Source: an uncultured Roseburia sp.
GTDB lineage: Bacteria > Bacillota > Clostridia > Lachnospirales > Lachnospiraceae
DNA length: 32,059 bases
NCBI GenBank assembly: GCA_947652855.1
Contig: CANTEO010000029.1
Location: forward strand, 1-32,059
Direction: 5' to 3'
The notes below the pieces were generated by a model that had not been told where the DNA came from, searched no databases, and saw only the letters and a list, made by a program, of their open reading frames with translations. Positions 25,710 to 32,059 of the stretch are shown piece by piece (position 1 is the stretch's first letter; every line of letters starts with the position of its first letter). The position numbers were made by a program, and so were the translations under genes.

Positions 25710-26168
25710 ATGGATATGAATGAACTTCTGTCGGCAATATCAAATATGCTGGAGCAAACGCTAGAAGAAAAATTAGAGCAAAAGCTAGAGGAAAAGCTGG
25801 ATCAAAAGCTAGAGGAAAAGCTGGATCAAAAGCTAGAGGAAAAGCTGGATCGAAAGCTAGAGGAAAAGCTGGATCGAAAGCTAGATCAGAAATTAGAGCC
25901 AATTCACAAACGGCTTGACTCTATGGACATCCGCTTTGACAGAATTGAGGGCAGGCTGGATCACGTCGAGACAAGGCTTGACTCTATGGACATCCGCTTT
26001 GACAAAGTGGAGTCTGGCCTTTCCGCAGTAAAAGCCGGGCAGCTTACGATGCAAAAGAAGATCTGCGAAATCGACAGAACCGTCAACGACACTTACCAGC
26101 TTGCGTTAGACGCCTTTGGAACCAGCACAGAGAACCGCCAATGGCTGAAAAAAATGCAGGAGGCCTAA
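25710..26168 (+). CDS. Coiled-coil protein with tandem-repeat helix
   Basis: 152 residues, start at 25710 with AAAGGAG upstream; a longer in-frame reading has no ribosome site. Residues about 14-65 are a continuous charged helix built from an 8-residue unit (LEEKLDQK type), with leucine every fourth residue. Residues 68-100 carry a second repeat, RLDSMDIRFD occurring twice 21 residues apart, which is exactly three heptads. The rest is helical and ends in WLKKMQEA. There is no signal peptide, transmembrane segment or enzymatic motif. It is probably a soluble oligomeric rod, perhaps a scaffold or partner protein. Transcription is convergent with the kinase gene. Similar coiled-coil proteins are often annotated as hypothetical in clostridia. 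Confidence 0.8.
   Translation: MDMNELLSAISNMLEQTLEEKLEQKLEEKLDQKLEEKLDQKLEEKLDRKLEEKLDRKLDQKLEPIHKRLDSMDIRFDRIEGRLDHVETRLDSMDIRFDKVESGLSAVKAGQLTMQKKICEIDRTVNDTYQLALDAFGTSTENRQWLKKMQEA
25761..25880 (+). repeat. Five 24-bp tandem repeats inside the coiled-coil gene
   Basis: Units start at 25761 (diverged), 25785, 25809, 25833 and 25857. The second and third are identical, and the fourth and fifth are identical to each other and differ from the second by one base (CAA to CGA). Each unit is a multiple of three, so gain or loss of a copy keeps the frame and changes the length of the coiled-coil by 8 residues. Confidence 0.95.
25912..26004 (+). repeat. Direct repeat pair of 30 bp
   Basis: The stretch at 25912-25941 recurs exactly at 25975-26004, a 63-bp period, encoding RLDSMDIRFD each time. 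It is in frame and reflects recent duplication of a 21-residue coiled-coil segment. Confidence 0.9.
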
Positions 26169-26206
26169 GGCCATGGCCAGAAGCTTTTTATAGGCCATGC
26201 CTTTTA
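26167..26206. terminator. Bidirectional terminator between coiled-coil and kinase genes
   Basis: An 11-bp stem with one bulge (26167-26178 with 26193-26203), followed by TT on the plus strand. It overlaps the stop codons of both convergent genes. Confidence 0.6.
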
Positions 26207-27439
26207 AGCCTTCCCAAACACCGCCGTCACCCACATCTTGCCTTCTTTGATTTCTGCATAGGCCTCGCCGCCCATTTTTCGCATAAGCTGACGGCAAATA
26301 TAAAGCCCAAGCCCATTTCCATATGCTTTCTTCGCATTTGACCCACGCCAAAAGCTTTCAAATATCTGCGGCAATTCCGTTTCCTGCAAGGCGCATCCGC
26401 TGTTACTTATGGCAATTAGGACGCAGCCTTCTTCTTCCGACGCCAAAATCCCTATGCTTCCCCCATCGCCATATTTGATGGCATTCTCCATGATGTTCTG
26501 CAGCGCCTCTTTGCTTCGATCCAAATCACCGCGCAGCAGGCAGTCCTTCGCCTCCCCTACAAAAAACCCGATCCCGGCAAGGGAAAGCTTTTCCTGATAA
26601 AATTCCACAACGCCGCCCAAAAGCTCTGACAGGTAGAACTCGCCCATATGCACCGTAAGGCAAAGATCGTCTTCTTTTGAGGCCGCCATGATCTGCGCCG
26701 TCAGCGCGCTGATTTCGTCTGCCTTAGCGTCAATCTGCCCTGCAATCTCAAGCATCTGCCCTTCTTTGGCATACAGCCCCCGCAAGATCGCCTTCGCATA
26801 AAGCTTAATGGCTGACAGCGGCGTCTTTATGTCATGGGAAAGCGAAAGCAGCAGCGTCTTTTTCTCCCGCTGCTGCGATAGCTCCCGCTGCTTTTGCCGC
26901 TCTAAATGCTCCCGCAGCAAATTAAGGCCCCAAATAAAATTCCCAAAATAGCGGCTCCTGCTCTCCTCCATCGGCGCCGTCAGATTTCCCTTGGCCAGCT
27001 CATATGGCAGGTTGGAAAGGCGCGCAAACGGCCGCAGGATTTTTAAATGCACAAACAAAAGAACCGACAAAAGCGCGCAGGCCATCACAAGCAGCCCCGC
27101 GTTCATCGCGAACGCCGCTGCGCCGTCCCTCCCATTTGAGACGATATAGTCAAAACGGTACCGCTCCCCTTTTATTTCACGAATCGCATACGCACTGTCC
27201 GAATGAAAGAAATCTGCGCCCGCCCTATCTTTTTCCACCTTCACTACGTATCTGCATTCAGATAAGTCAAGCGAAGAAAAGCCGTTTTCTGCAATCTCTT
27301 TTTCCAGCCTGTGAATTTCCACCTGATGCGGCCTGCCGCGCCCCGGGGAGCCGGAACAATAGACAATGCCGTTTGCGCCGGCGAAAACCAGGGCAATTAG
27401 AAGAAAAACCCATCCAAACATCTCAAAAAAACGCTTCAT
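26204..27439 (-). CDS. Sensor histidine kinase
   Basis: 411 residues. The start at 27439 is set by a 4-base ATGA overlap with the response regulator stop. Two transmembrane helices (about 9-27 and 110-130) enclose a roughly 80-residue extracytoplasmic sensor region. A HAMP-like linker follows. The dimerisation domain holds the phospho-accepting His202 (SLSHDIKTPLSAIKLY). The ATPase domain has the N-box NIMENAIKYGDGG and the G-box YGNGLGLYICRQL. It should phosphorylate the adjacent OmpR-type regulator. The real outer domain distinguishes it from Bce-type intramembrane kinases, which have almost none. The signal is probably linked to the substrate of the neighbouring ABC transporter. Confidence 0.93.
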   Translation of the reverse strand: MKRFFEMFGWVFLLIALVFAGANGIVYCSGSPGRGRPHQVEIHRLEKEIAENGFSSLDLSECRYVVKVEKDRAGADFFHSDSAYAIREIKGERYRFDYIVSNGRDGAAAFAMNAGLLVMACALLSVLLFVHLKILRPFARLSNLPYELAKGNLTAPMEESRSRYFGNFIWGLNLLREHLERQKQRELSQQREKKTLLLSLSHDIKTPLSAIKLYAKAILRGLYAKEGQMLEIAGQIDAKADEISALTAQIMAASKEDDLCLTVHMGEFYLSELLGGVVEFYQEKLSLAGIGFFVGEAKDCLLRGDLDRSKEALQNIMENAIKYGDGGSIGILASEEEGCVLIAISNSGCALQETELPQIFESFWRGSNAKKAYGNGLGLYICRQLMRKMGGEAYAEIKEGKMWVTAVFGKA

Positions 27440-28098
27440 AAATACCGATACCCCACTCCCCATGCCGTTAAAATCTTTTTCGGGTTTTTGGGGTCGTCCT
27501 CGATCTTTTGACGCAGGCGCTTGATATGCACGGTCAGCGTCTGCGGCTCTGAAAAGCTGTCGCTGCCCCATACCCTGCGAAACAGGCTCTCTTTGTCCAT
27601 GGTCCTGCCTTTGTTTTCCATTAAGAGCGCCAGCAGCTCAAACTCCTTAGCCGTCATGTCGATCCTTTTCTGGCCAAAAAACGCCTCTTTATTCACGCGG
27701 TCAAGGCGGAGGCTTCCATCCACAATCTCATCCATGGCATACCTGCGCTTAAAGATCCCCTTGATCTTGGCAAGCATAATGTCAATGTCATACGGCTTTT
27801 CGATATAATCGTCCGCCCCCAGGGAAAGGCCCGTCAATTGATCTTCTTTTTCTGTCTTTGCAGTTAAAAACAGGATCGGCGCGTCGCTGTTCTCCCTGAT
27901 TCTTTGGCAGACCGCAAAGCCGTCCATCCCGGGAAGCATGACGTCAAGCGCCACCATCCTCGCGCCGTAAGCTTCAAAAAACGCCAACGCCTCTTCCCCG
28001 CTTTTCGCAATATGCGCCGTATAGCTTTCCGCCCGCAGGAAATCGCGCAGCAGGCCCGCCAACTCCGCGTTATCCTCAACAATTAAAATATCCGTCAT
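27436..28098 (-). CDS. OmpR/PhoB-family response regulator
   Basis: 220 residues. The receiver domain has the acidic pair in IVEDN (Glu8, Asp9), the phospho-accepting Asp52 (ALDVMLPGMDG) and the conserved lysine in LTAKTEKED. A winged-helix DNA-binding domain fills about 125-220 (LTVHIKRLRQKIEDDPKNPK). It overlaps the kinase gene by 4 bases and starts 9 bases after the ATPase stop, with AAGGA before the ATG. It probably activates the transporter promoter upstream at about 31318 and so its own operon. Confidence 0.95.
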   Translation of the reverse strand: MTDILIVEDNAELAGLLRDFLRAESYTAHIAKSGEEALAFFEAYGARMVALDVMLPGMDGFAVCQRIRENSDAPILFLTAKTEKEDQLTGLSLGADDYIEKPYDIDIMLAKIKGIFKRRYAMDEIVDGSLRLDRVNKEAFFGQKRIDMTAKEFELLALLMENKGRTMDKESLFRRVWGSDSFSEPQTLTVHIKRLRQKIEDDPKNPKKILTAWGVGYRYL

Positions 28099-28107
28099 AG
28101 GCCATCC

Positions 28108-28875
28108 TTACCAGCCCATCTCAAGCAGCCAGCCGTTTAGCATCCGCTCCCGCTCCCTAAGCTGCTGTGAAGAGCTATATTTCCCTAAAGTATACTCCCC
28201 CTTGATTGTCCCGTCAACAATATATAGCGTCCGGCTGCATTTTGCGGCAACCTTCACGTCATGGGTGACAAGCAGGGCCGTCGTCCCTTCTGCGTTCAAT
28301 TTGATCAGCTCATCCATGACGTCCTCTGAGGAGGCGCGGTTTAAGGCCCCGGTCGGCTCATCCGCGAAAATCATGCTTGGCTGATTGATCATGCTTCTGC
28401 AAATGCAGGCCCGTTGCAGCTGCCCGCCGGAAACTTCATGGATCCCATTGTCCGCGATCTCTATAATGCCAAGCTTTTTCATCAGCTCCTGGCCCCGTCT
28501 TGCCGTTTCCCTTCTGCTCTCCCTGATTTTCTTTGACTGACAGGCCGGAAGGATGATATTGTCAAGCACCGTCAAATTTTTTAACATATACATCTGTTGA
28601 AAAATAAAGCCCATCTCATCCAGGCGCAATTTGGCAAGCGCTTCCTCCCCAAGGCCGGACAGGCTCTTGTTGCAAAACAGGACTTCTCCCGCCGTGATTG
28701 CGTCCATGCCAGAGACGGCGTACAAAAGCGTGGACTTTCCGGAGCCGGACGGCCCCATCACAGCCGCCATCTCCCCTTTTTCAATGCTGAAATTCACATT
28801 CCGCAGCACATTGTTCTGACGCTTATTTACAATATACGTCTTACATAAATTTTTCACTTCCAATATTTTTTCCAT
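28108..28875 (-). CDS. ABC transporter ATP-binding protein (FtsX-type partner)
   Basis: 255 residues, start at 28875 with GGGAGCGG upstream; a longer reading to 28950 would overlap the permease end without a ribosome site. Walker A is GPSGSGKST (41-49), the signature is VSGGQLQRA, Walker B is MIFADEPTGAL, and the switch histidine is in LVTHD. It belongs to the LolD/MacB/BceA class, which pairs with FtsX-type permeases and usually extracts or expels lipids or peptides rather than importing. It is placed between permease and regulator in one operon. Confidence 0.95.
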   Translation of the reverse strand: MEKILEVKNLCKTYIVNKRQNNVLRNVNFSIEKGEMAAVMGPSGSGKSTLLYAVSGMDAITAGEVLFCNKSLSGLGEEALAKLRLDEMGFIFQQMYMLKNLTVLDNIILPACQSKKIRESRRETARRGQELMKKLGIIEIADNGIHEVSGGQLQRACICRSMINQPSMIFADEPTGALNRASSEDVMDELIKLNAEGTTALLVTHDVKVAAKCSRTLYIVDGTIKGEYTLGKYSSSQQLRERERMLNGWLLEMGW

Positions 28876-28946
28876 TTGATCCGCTCCCTTTTTGATGCAT
28901 TCCTTCCAGTCTGAAATAAATTTTCCCATGCGACAGCGCAAACGCC

Positions 28947-31289
28947 TCATTCCCTCGCCAAATCGCTTTTGATTTTCCTAAGCCCCTGCGCGGCGATGAA
29001 CGCCGCAAGCAAAACGGCGGCAAGCATCAGCAATGGATACTTCGCATAAACCTCAAAAGGCAAAACCTCCAGCTCCATTTTGTATGCGCCCATCATTTGA
29101 AAAATGGGGCCGACAGTGAGCCCGGAAATCGGCTTTGACAAAAGAACCCCAAGCAAGACGGAACCGGCCAGCACAAGCCCAATCCGCATCGTCTGCCACA
29201 AAATCAGAAAGCCGTTACGAAAGCCAATCGCCTTTAAGATGGCGATTTCTCCTTTTTCTTTTGTAAGGAAGCTTTTTTCCATCAAAAGGGCCACTAGCAT
29301 ATGTATGCAAAGCACGACAAGCAGAATCAGGGCCTTTATGTCCTCAAGCTGGCCTGCGGAATCGCCGATCATATTGCTGACGTACTCCCCTGCCGTATAG
29401 ACGGCTGCATCTGGGAACGCCGCGGCCAAAAGCCCTTTCCTCTCCTCAAGCTCCTTTTTGCCTGGATGGTCGGCATAACGAACCTGAATGCCAAAGCTGC
29501 CCGCCATAAACGCGTCGTCCAGCGGCTCTTTTTGATAAAACCGAATTCCCTCCCCCATATTATTCAAGGATTGCGTCAAGGCAGTCACCAGATACGTTTT
29601 CCCTTCGCCTCCCATCTTGATCTCCACTTCATCCCCGATGCCAGCGCCAATCTGTTCCGCATTGACATAGGAGATCGCCACCTCCCCGCAATCCTGCGGC
29701 GGCGTCCCTTCTATATAGGCGTACTGATCTGCAGTGACCGCCCCAATGCCAAGAAATGCCAGAGAAGACGTCTTTTTCTCCCCAAACGAGATGCCCATGC
29801 GGAACATGGCCTCCTGAAAGACCTCCGCCTGTATTTGGCGTTTGCTAAGAAAATCCTCCACTTCTGCGATCCCATCCTCTAAAAGCTTCCTGTTATTGCC
29901 ATCCAGCATTAACAGAGTCTCCTGCGATATCACATGATCCGAATCCGCCATATTAAACCAGGACAAAAGCTTATCTGACCGAAGCGTGTTGATGGAATTA
30001 ACGGGTATAATAACCAAAAGCGTCCCCAAAATAAAAATAAGGGCCATGGCAAGGTAGCGTTTGGGCGCGCTTAAAATATCGTTCACGGCCAGAAAGAAAA
30101 CCGGGCGCAGCTTTGAGCGGCTTAAGTGAACGACTCCCCTGCCCCGATACCGCTCTCCTGTCTCCCCATTCCGAATCGCGTCAATGGGGGAGAATTTTTT
30201 TACATTTCTTGTGCAATAATAGCAGAACAGAGCCACAAGAGCCGCAGTGGAGATCGCGCAAAGCAATTGAAGCAGGGCGTTCCCCTCATTTGAAATAATG
30301 ATATTCTGAGAGGATTTGCTAAGCAGCAGCGCCCCAAAGGGAAAGCTAAGCGCAAATCCTATCGCAGAGCCAACCACGGCGACCGCAAAATACTTGATGA
30401 TGTACAGCCCTCGGATGCTGCTATTTTTGATCCCTATCGCTTTCATGACGCCAATTTCCCGAAAATCCTCTGTGACCGCAAAGCGAATGGTAAAATGCAG
30501 AATGACGAGCGAAATCAGTATCAGGCAGACGCTCACCGCCAGCATAACCGCCGCAATCAGCAGCTCCATCAGGTACATCAGCTTTACCGTGCTATATTCC
30601 TCATTCATGACCAAATCCAGCTCCAGGTCGGCAAACGCCTTAGGATACGCGGGATCTTCCGTATAGACGGAAACCATATAGCAGATGCTTTTGTTTTTCT
30701 GATAAAACAGGTCATAGTCCTTTTTGCTGACTAAAAAACGCGCCATCCCAATCATAGGGGATCCAAACAAGGCGTCTTTCGCCGCTTTCTGTAAGACAAA
30801 CTCTTTTTCCACGCCCTTAGAGGCAATCGAAACTGTCCCGCCCTCACGAAACGCATACTCCTCTGAGCAAAACAGATTCGACGCCACATAGATCTCCCCT
30901 TCGCCGACCTCTTTAATTTCCCTGGCGTCGCTGTCAAATACCCGGCTGCCCTCCACAGTAGACAGGCAAAGCGTATTCCCATAAGAAAATTCCTCGCCCT
31001 CCACCAGCACGTCCTTCGGGTCAATCTGCATCAAGTCCGCCTTCTGATAGACATACCCATGCTCTTTGGCAAACGCCTCAAAACGCGCGACCTCCCCAGG
31101 ATCTGTCGCGGCAAACCAATAATCCGGCACGCCGGCCATCTCAAAATAACGGTCAAGCGCAGTAAATACCGTCGTCACATTGCCCGCGCTCCCCGCAATG
31201 AACGCCGCCGCAAGGATAATAAACGCCAGCAGGATCGCGTTCATCATCTTTTTCTGCCTTAAGTCTTTCCCTAAAATCCGCAAATACAT
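28947..31289 (-). CDS. FtsX-type ABC transporter permease
   Basis: 780 residues, start at 31289 with AAAGGAG upstream. There are eight predicted transmembrane helices (about 17-35, 237-268, 298-322, 337-358, 411-430, 651-670, 699-719 and 751-768), arranged as two FtsX halves. Each half has a large outer domain (36-236 and 431-650, MacB-periplasmic-like). Coupling motifs REIGVMKAIGIK (277-288) and GEIAILKAIGF (680-690) contact the ATPase. It is the first gene of the operon. Export or sensing of antimicrobial peptides, or lipoprotein handling, is the usual role of such systems; the substrate here is unknown. Confidence 0.93.
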   Translation of the reverse strand: MYLRILGKDLRQKKMMNAILLAFIILAAAFIAGSAGNVTTVFTALDRYFEMAGVPDYWFAATDPGEVARFEAFAKEHGYVYQKADLMQIDPKDVLVEGEEFSYGNTLCLSTVEGSRVFDSDAREIKEVGEGEIYVASNLFCSEEYAFREGGTVSIASKGVEKEFVLQKAAKDALFGSPMIGMARFLVSKKDYDLFYQKNKSICYMVSVYTEDPAYPKAFADLELDLVMNEEYSTVKLMYLMELLIAAVMLAVSVCLILISLVILHFTIRFAVTEDFREIGVMKAIGIKNSSIRGLYIIKYFAVAVVGSAIGFALSFPFGALLLSKSSQNIIISNEGNALLQLLCAISTAALVALFCYYCTRNVKKFSPIDAIRNGETGERYRGRGVVHLSRSKLRPVFFLAVNDILSAPKRYLAMALIFILGTLLVIIPVNSINTLRSDKLLSWFNMADSDHVISQETLLMLDGNNRKLLEDGIAEVEDFLSKRQIQAEVFQEAMFRMGISFGEKKTSSLAFLGIGAVTADQYAYIEGTPPQDCGEVAISYVNAEQIGAGIGDEVEIKMGGEGKTYLVTALTQSLNNMGEGIRFYQKEPLDDAFMAGSFGIQVRYADHPGKKELEERKGLLAAAFPDAAVYTAGEYVSNMIGDSAGQLEDIKALILLVVLCIHMLVALLMEKSFLTKEKGEIAILKAIGFRNGFLILWQTMRIGLVLAGSVLLGVLLSKPISGLTVGPIFQMMGAYKMELEVLPFEVYAKYPLLMLAAVLLAAFIAAQGLRKIKSDLARE

Positions 31290-31317
31290 GGTGTTCTCCT
31301 TTCCCTGTTCTTTTGTC

Positions 31318-31341
31318 AGTATAACAGGAAAATTATGAAAT
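31318..31341 (-). promoter_or_regulatory. Candidate promoter of the ABC/two-component operon
   Basis: On the minus strand a good -10 TATACT (31318-31323) lies about 30 bp upstream of the permease ATG. The -35 region (GGACTA, 17 bp away) is poor. A poor -35 with a good -10 is typical of promoters that need an activator, here perhaps the adjacent OmpR-type regulator. Confidence 0.45.
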
Positions 31342-31434
31342 AGTCCTTAACTGGCAGGCATAAAAACAAAAAACTGCGCTTTGGCGCACATCGCGTCAAA
31401 AAGCGGCTGCATCAGCAGCTCTTTGCTGATTAGG

Positions 31435-31478
31435 CAAAAAACGCCTGCATCTGACCGACAAACAGTCAAATGCAGGCG
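31435..31478 (-). terminator. Terminator of the right-edge gene
   Basis: Minus strand: CGCCTGCAT/ATGCAGGCG (31442-31450 with 31470-31478), one mismatch, TGAC/GTCA inner stem, and a run of six T (31435-31440). It lies 22 bases past the stop at 31501. A further small hairpin at about 31409-31428 lies beyond it. Nothing else is seen in the gap to the permease promoter. Confidence 0.82.
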
Positions 31479-31500
31479 AGCCCTTAATCAAATGAAATGC

Positions 31501-32059
31501 CTACGACAAATATATGCTGTCTCTTCTAATTCTGCCTTTTACCAAATACGTGCTTTCCACCTCCAAATCCGGATCAATCTGATTCCAATTTTCAACAATG
31601 TAGTCTGCTAAGCTATCAAAATCTTCCGTTCCCTTGCTATTATTAATTAAGCTTTTAGCAGCTTGTACATTATTGCTATCTGAAAGCCCCTTATAATAAT
31701 ATTCTATCGCTCTTTCATTATCCTGTTTTACGGAATAGTCATTCAGCCTAATCACTCTCCCATACATGATAGCAATCTGAATTGTCGCGTTACTCATAGT
31801 TCTTCTATATTGTTTTTTCCCTTGCTGCACATATATTTCAGAATCTTGCTCCGCTTTAATCGCCCACTTTATTCCTTCATATAATTTCGGGATGTCCGAT
31901 TGATTTCTATACAAAATGTAAATGCTTTTCGCACGCTGTAGCCAATAATTTGGATCTGACGCCTTCAATTGCTTGATTTTATCATGATTGTATATTTCTT
32001 GTATCAATTTAACTGCACCATGAACATTTTTCCCCTTAGCTTTTTCATTTTCAATGATC
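31501..32059 (-). CDS. C-terminal part of an unknown, TPR-like helical protein (5' end outside window)
   Basis: The frame stays open from the stop at 31501 to the right edge, giving 185 residues visible plus the stop. The only possible start inside is a TTG, so the true start is almost certainly outside. The visible part is alpha-helical with TPR-like spacing (DPNYWLQRAKSIYILYRN, YEGIKWAIKAEQ, NERAIEYYYKGL). It resembles the C-terminal helical repeats that follow NTPase or nuclease domains in some defence proteins, but that is a weak structural impression. It is AT-rich compared with the transporter operon, which may point to acquisition. Confidence 0.65.
   Translation of the reverse strand, partial: IIENEKAKGKNVHGAVKLIQEIYNHDKIKQLKASDPNYWLQRAKSIYILYRNQSDIPKLYEGIKWAIKAEQDSEIYVQQGKKQYRRTMSNATIQIAIMYGRVIRLNDYSVKQDNERAIEYYYKGLSDSNNVQAAKSLINNSKGTEDFDSLADYIVENWNQIDPDLEVESTYLVKGRIRRDSIYLS

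Noticed and set aside
25761..25880. Possible CRISPR array
   Set aside because: The repeats are direct, contiguous, in frame and have no spacers; they encode a helix.
31360..31430. Small hairpins between the permease promoter and the right-edge terminator, considered as a small RNA
   Set aside because: No promoter is visible and the stems are short; they are probably part of the terminator region.

Overview
The window looks like chromosomal DNA of an anaerobic Firmicute of the class Clostridia, most likely Lachnospiraceae. The evidence is strong AGGAGG-type ribosome binding sites, sigma-A promoters, an argC-GNAT-argJBD cluster with ArgR-like operators, a cytosolic [FeFe]-hydrogenase-like/chemoreceptor fusion, and very large secreted glycosidases with Big, FIVAR and BspA-type LRR modules. 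The species cannot be named from the sequence alone. Most of the window has moderate GC. The two ends (about 1-950 and 31500-32059) look AT-richer by eye.

Layout. 1-2467 (minus strand): a secreted Big_2 protein cut by the left edge, a tRNA-Leu(CAA) with its own promoter and terminator, and a secreted protein made of three related repeats. 2470-7612 (plus): a 1574-residue secreted GH2 beta-galactosidase-like enzyme behind a regulatory-looking intergenic region with two inverted repeats. 7622-14187: arginine biosynthesis. argC, a GNAT acetyltransferase, argJ, argB and argD form one minus-strand operon. argG is divergent, and ArgR-like boxes overlap both promoters. 14255-16799 (minus): gshA (gamma-glutamylcysteine ligase) overlapping folC. 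17055-18580 (plus): an ECF sigma factor translationally overlapping a membrane-anchored candidate anti-sigma protein. 18676-23341 (minus): a type IIA topoisomerase, probably topoisomerase IV (parE and parC-like), with a 62-codon gene between the subunits that has its own promoter and terminator. 23502-25466 (minus): the hydrogenase-like/chemoreceptor fusion. 25710-26168 (plus): a coiled-coil protein built on 24-bp DNA repeats. 26204-31289 (minus): an FtsX-type ABC permease, its ATPase, an OmpR-type response regulator and a histidine kinase. 31501-32059 (minus): the C-terminal part of an AT-rich gene entering from the right edge.

How the genes work together. ArgC/J/B/D/G cover the acetylated ornithine pathway plus argininosuccinate synthesis, and look co-repressed by arginine through the shared divergent region. 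The ABC/two-component cassette looks like a self-contained envelope-stress or peptide-resistance module. The sigma/anti-sigma pair is a second surface-sensing system. The hydrogenase-like fusion is the most unusual protein. It keeps the H-cluster ligand cysteines but lacks the proton-shuttle cysteine, and it ends in a soluble MCP signalling domain, so it is best read as a redox or H2 sensor rather than an enzyme.
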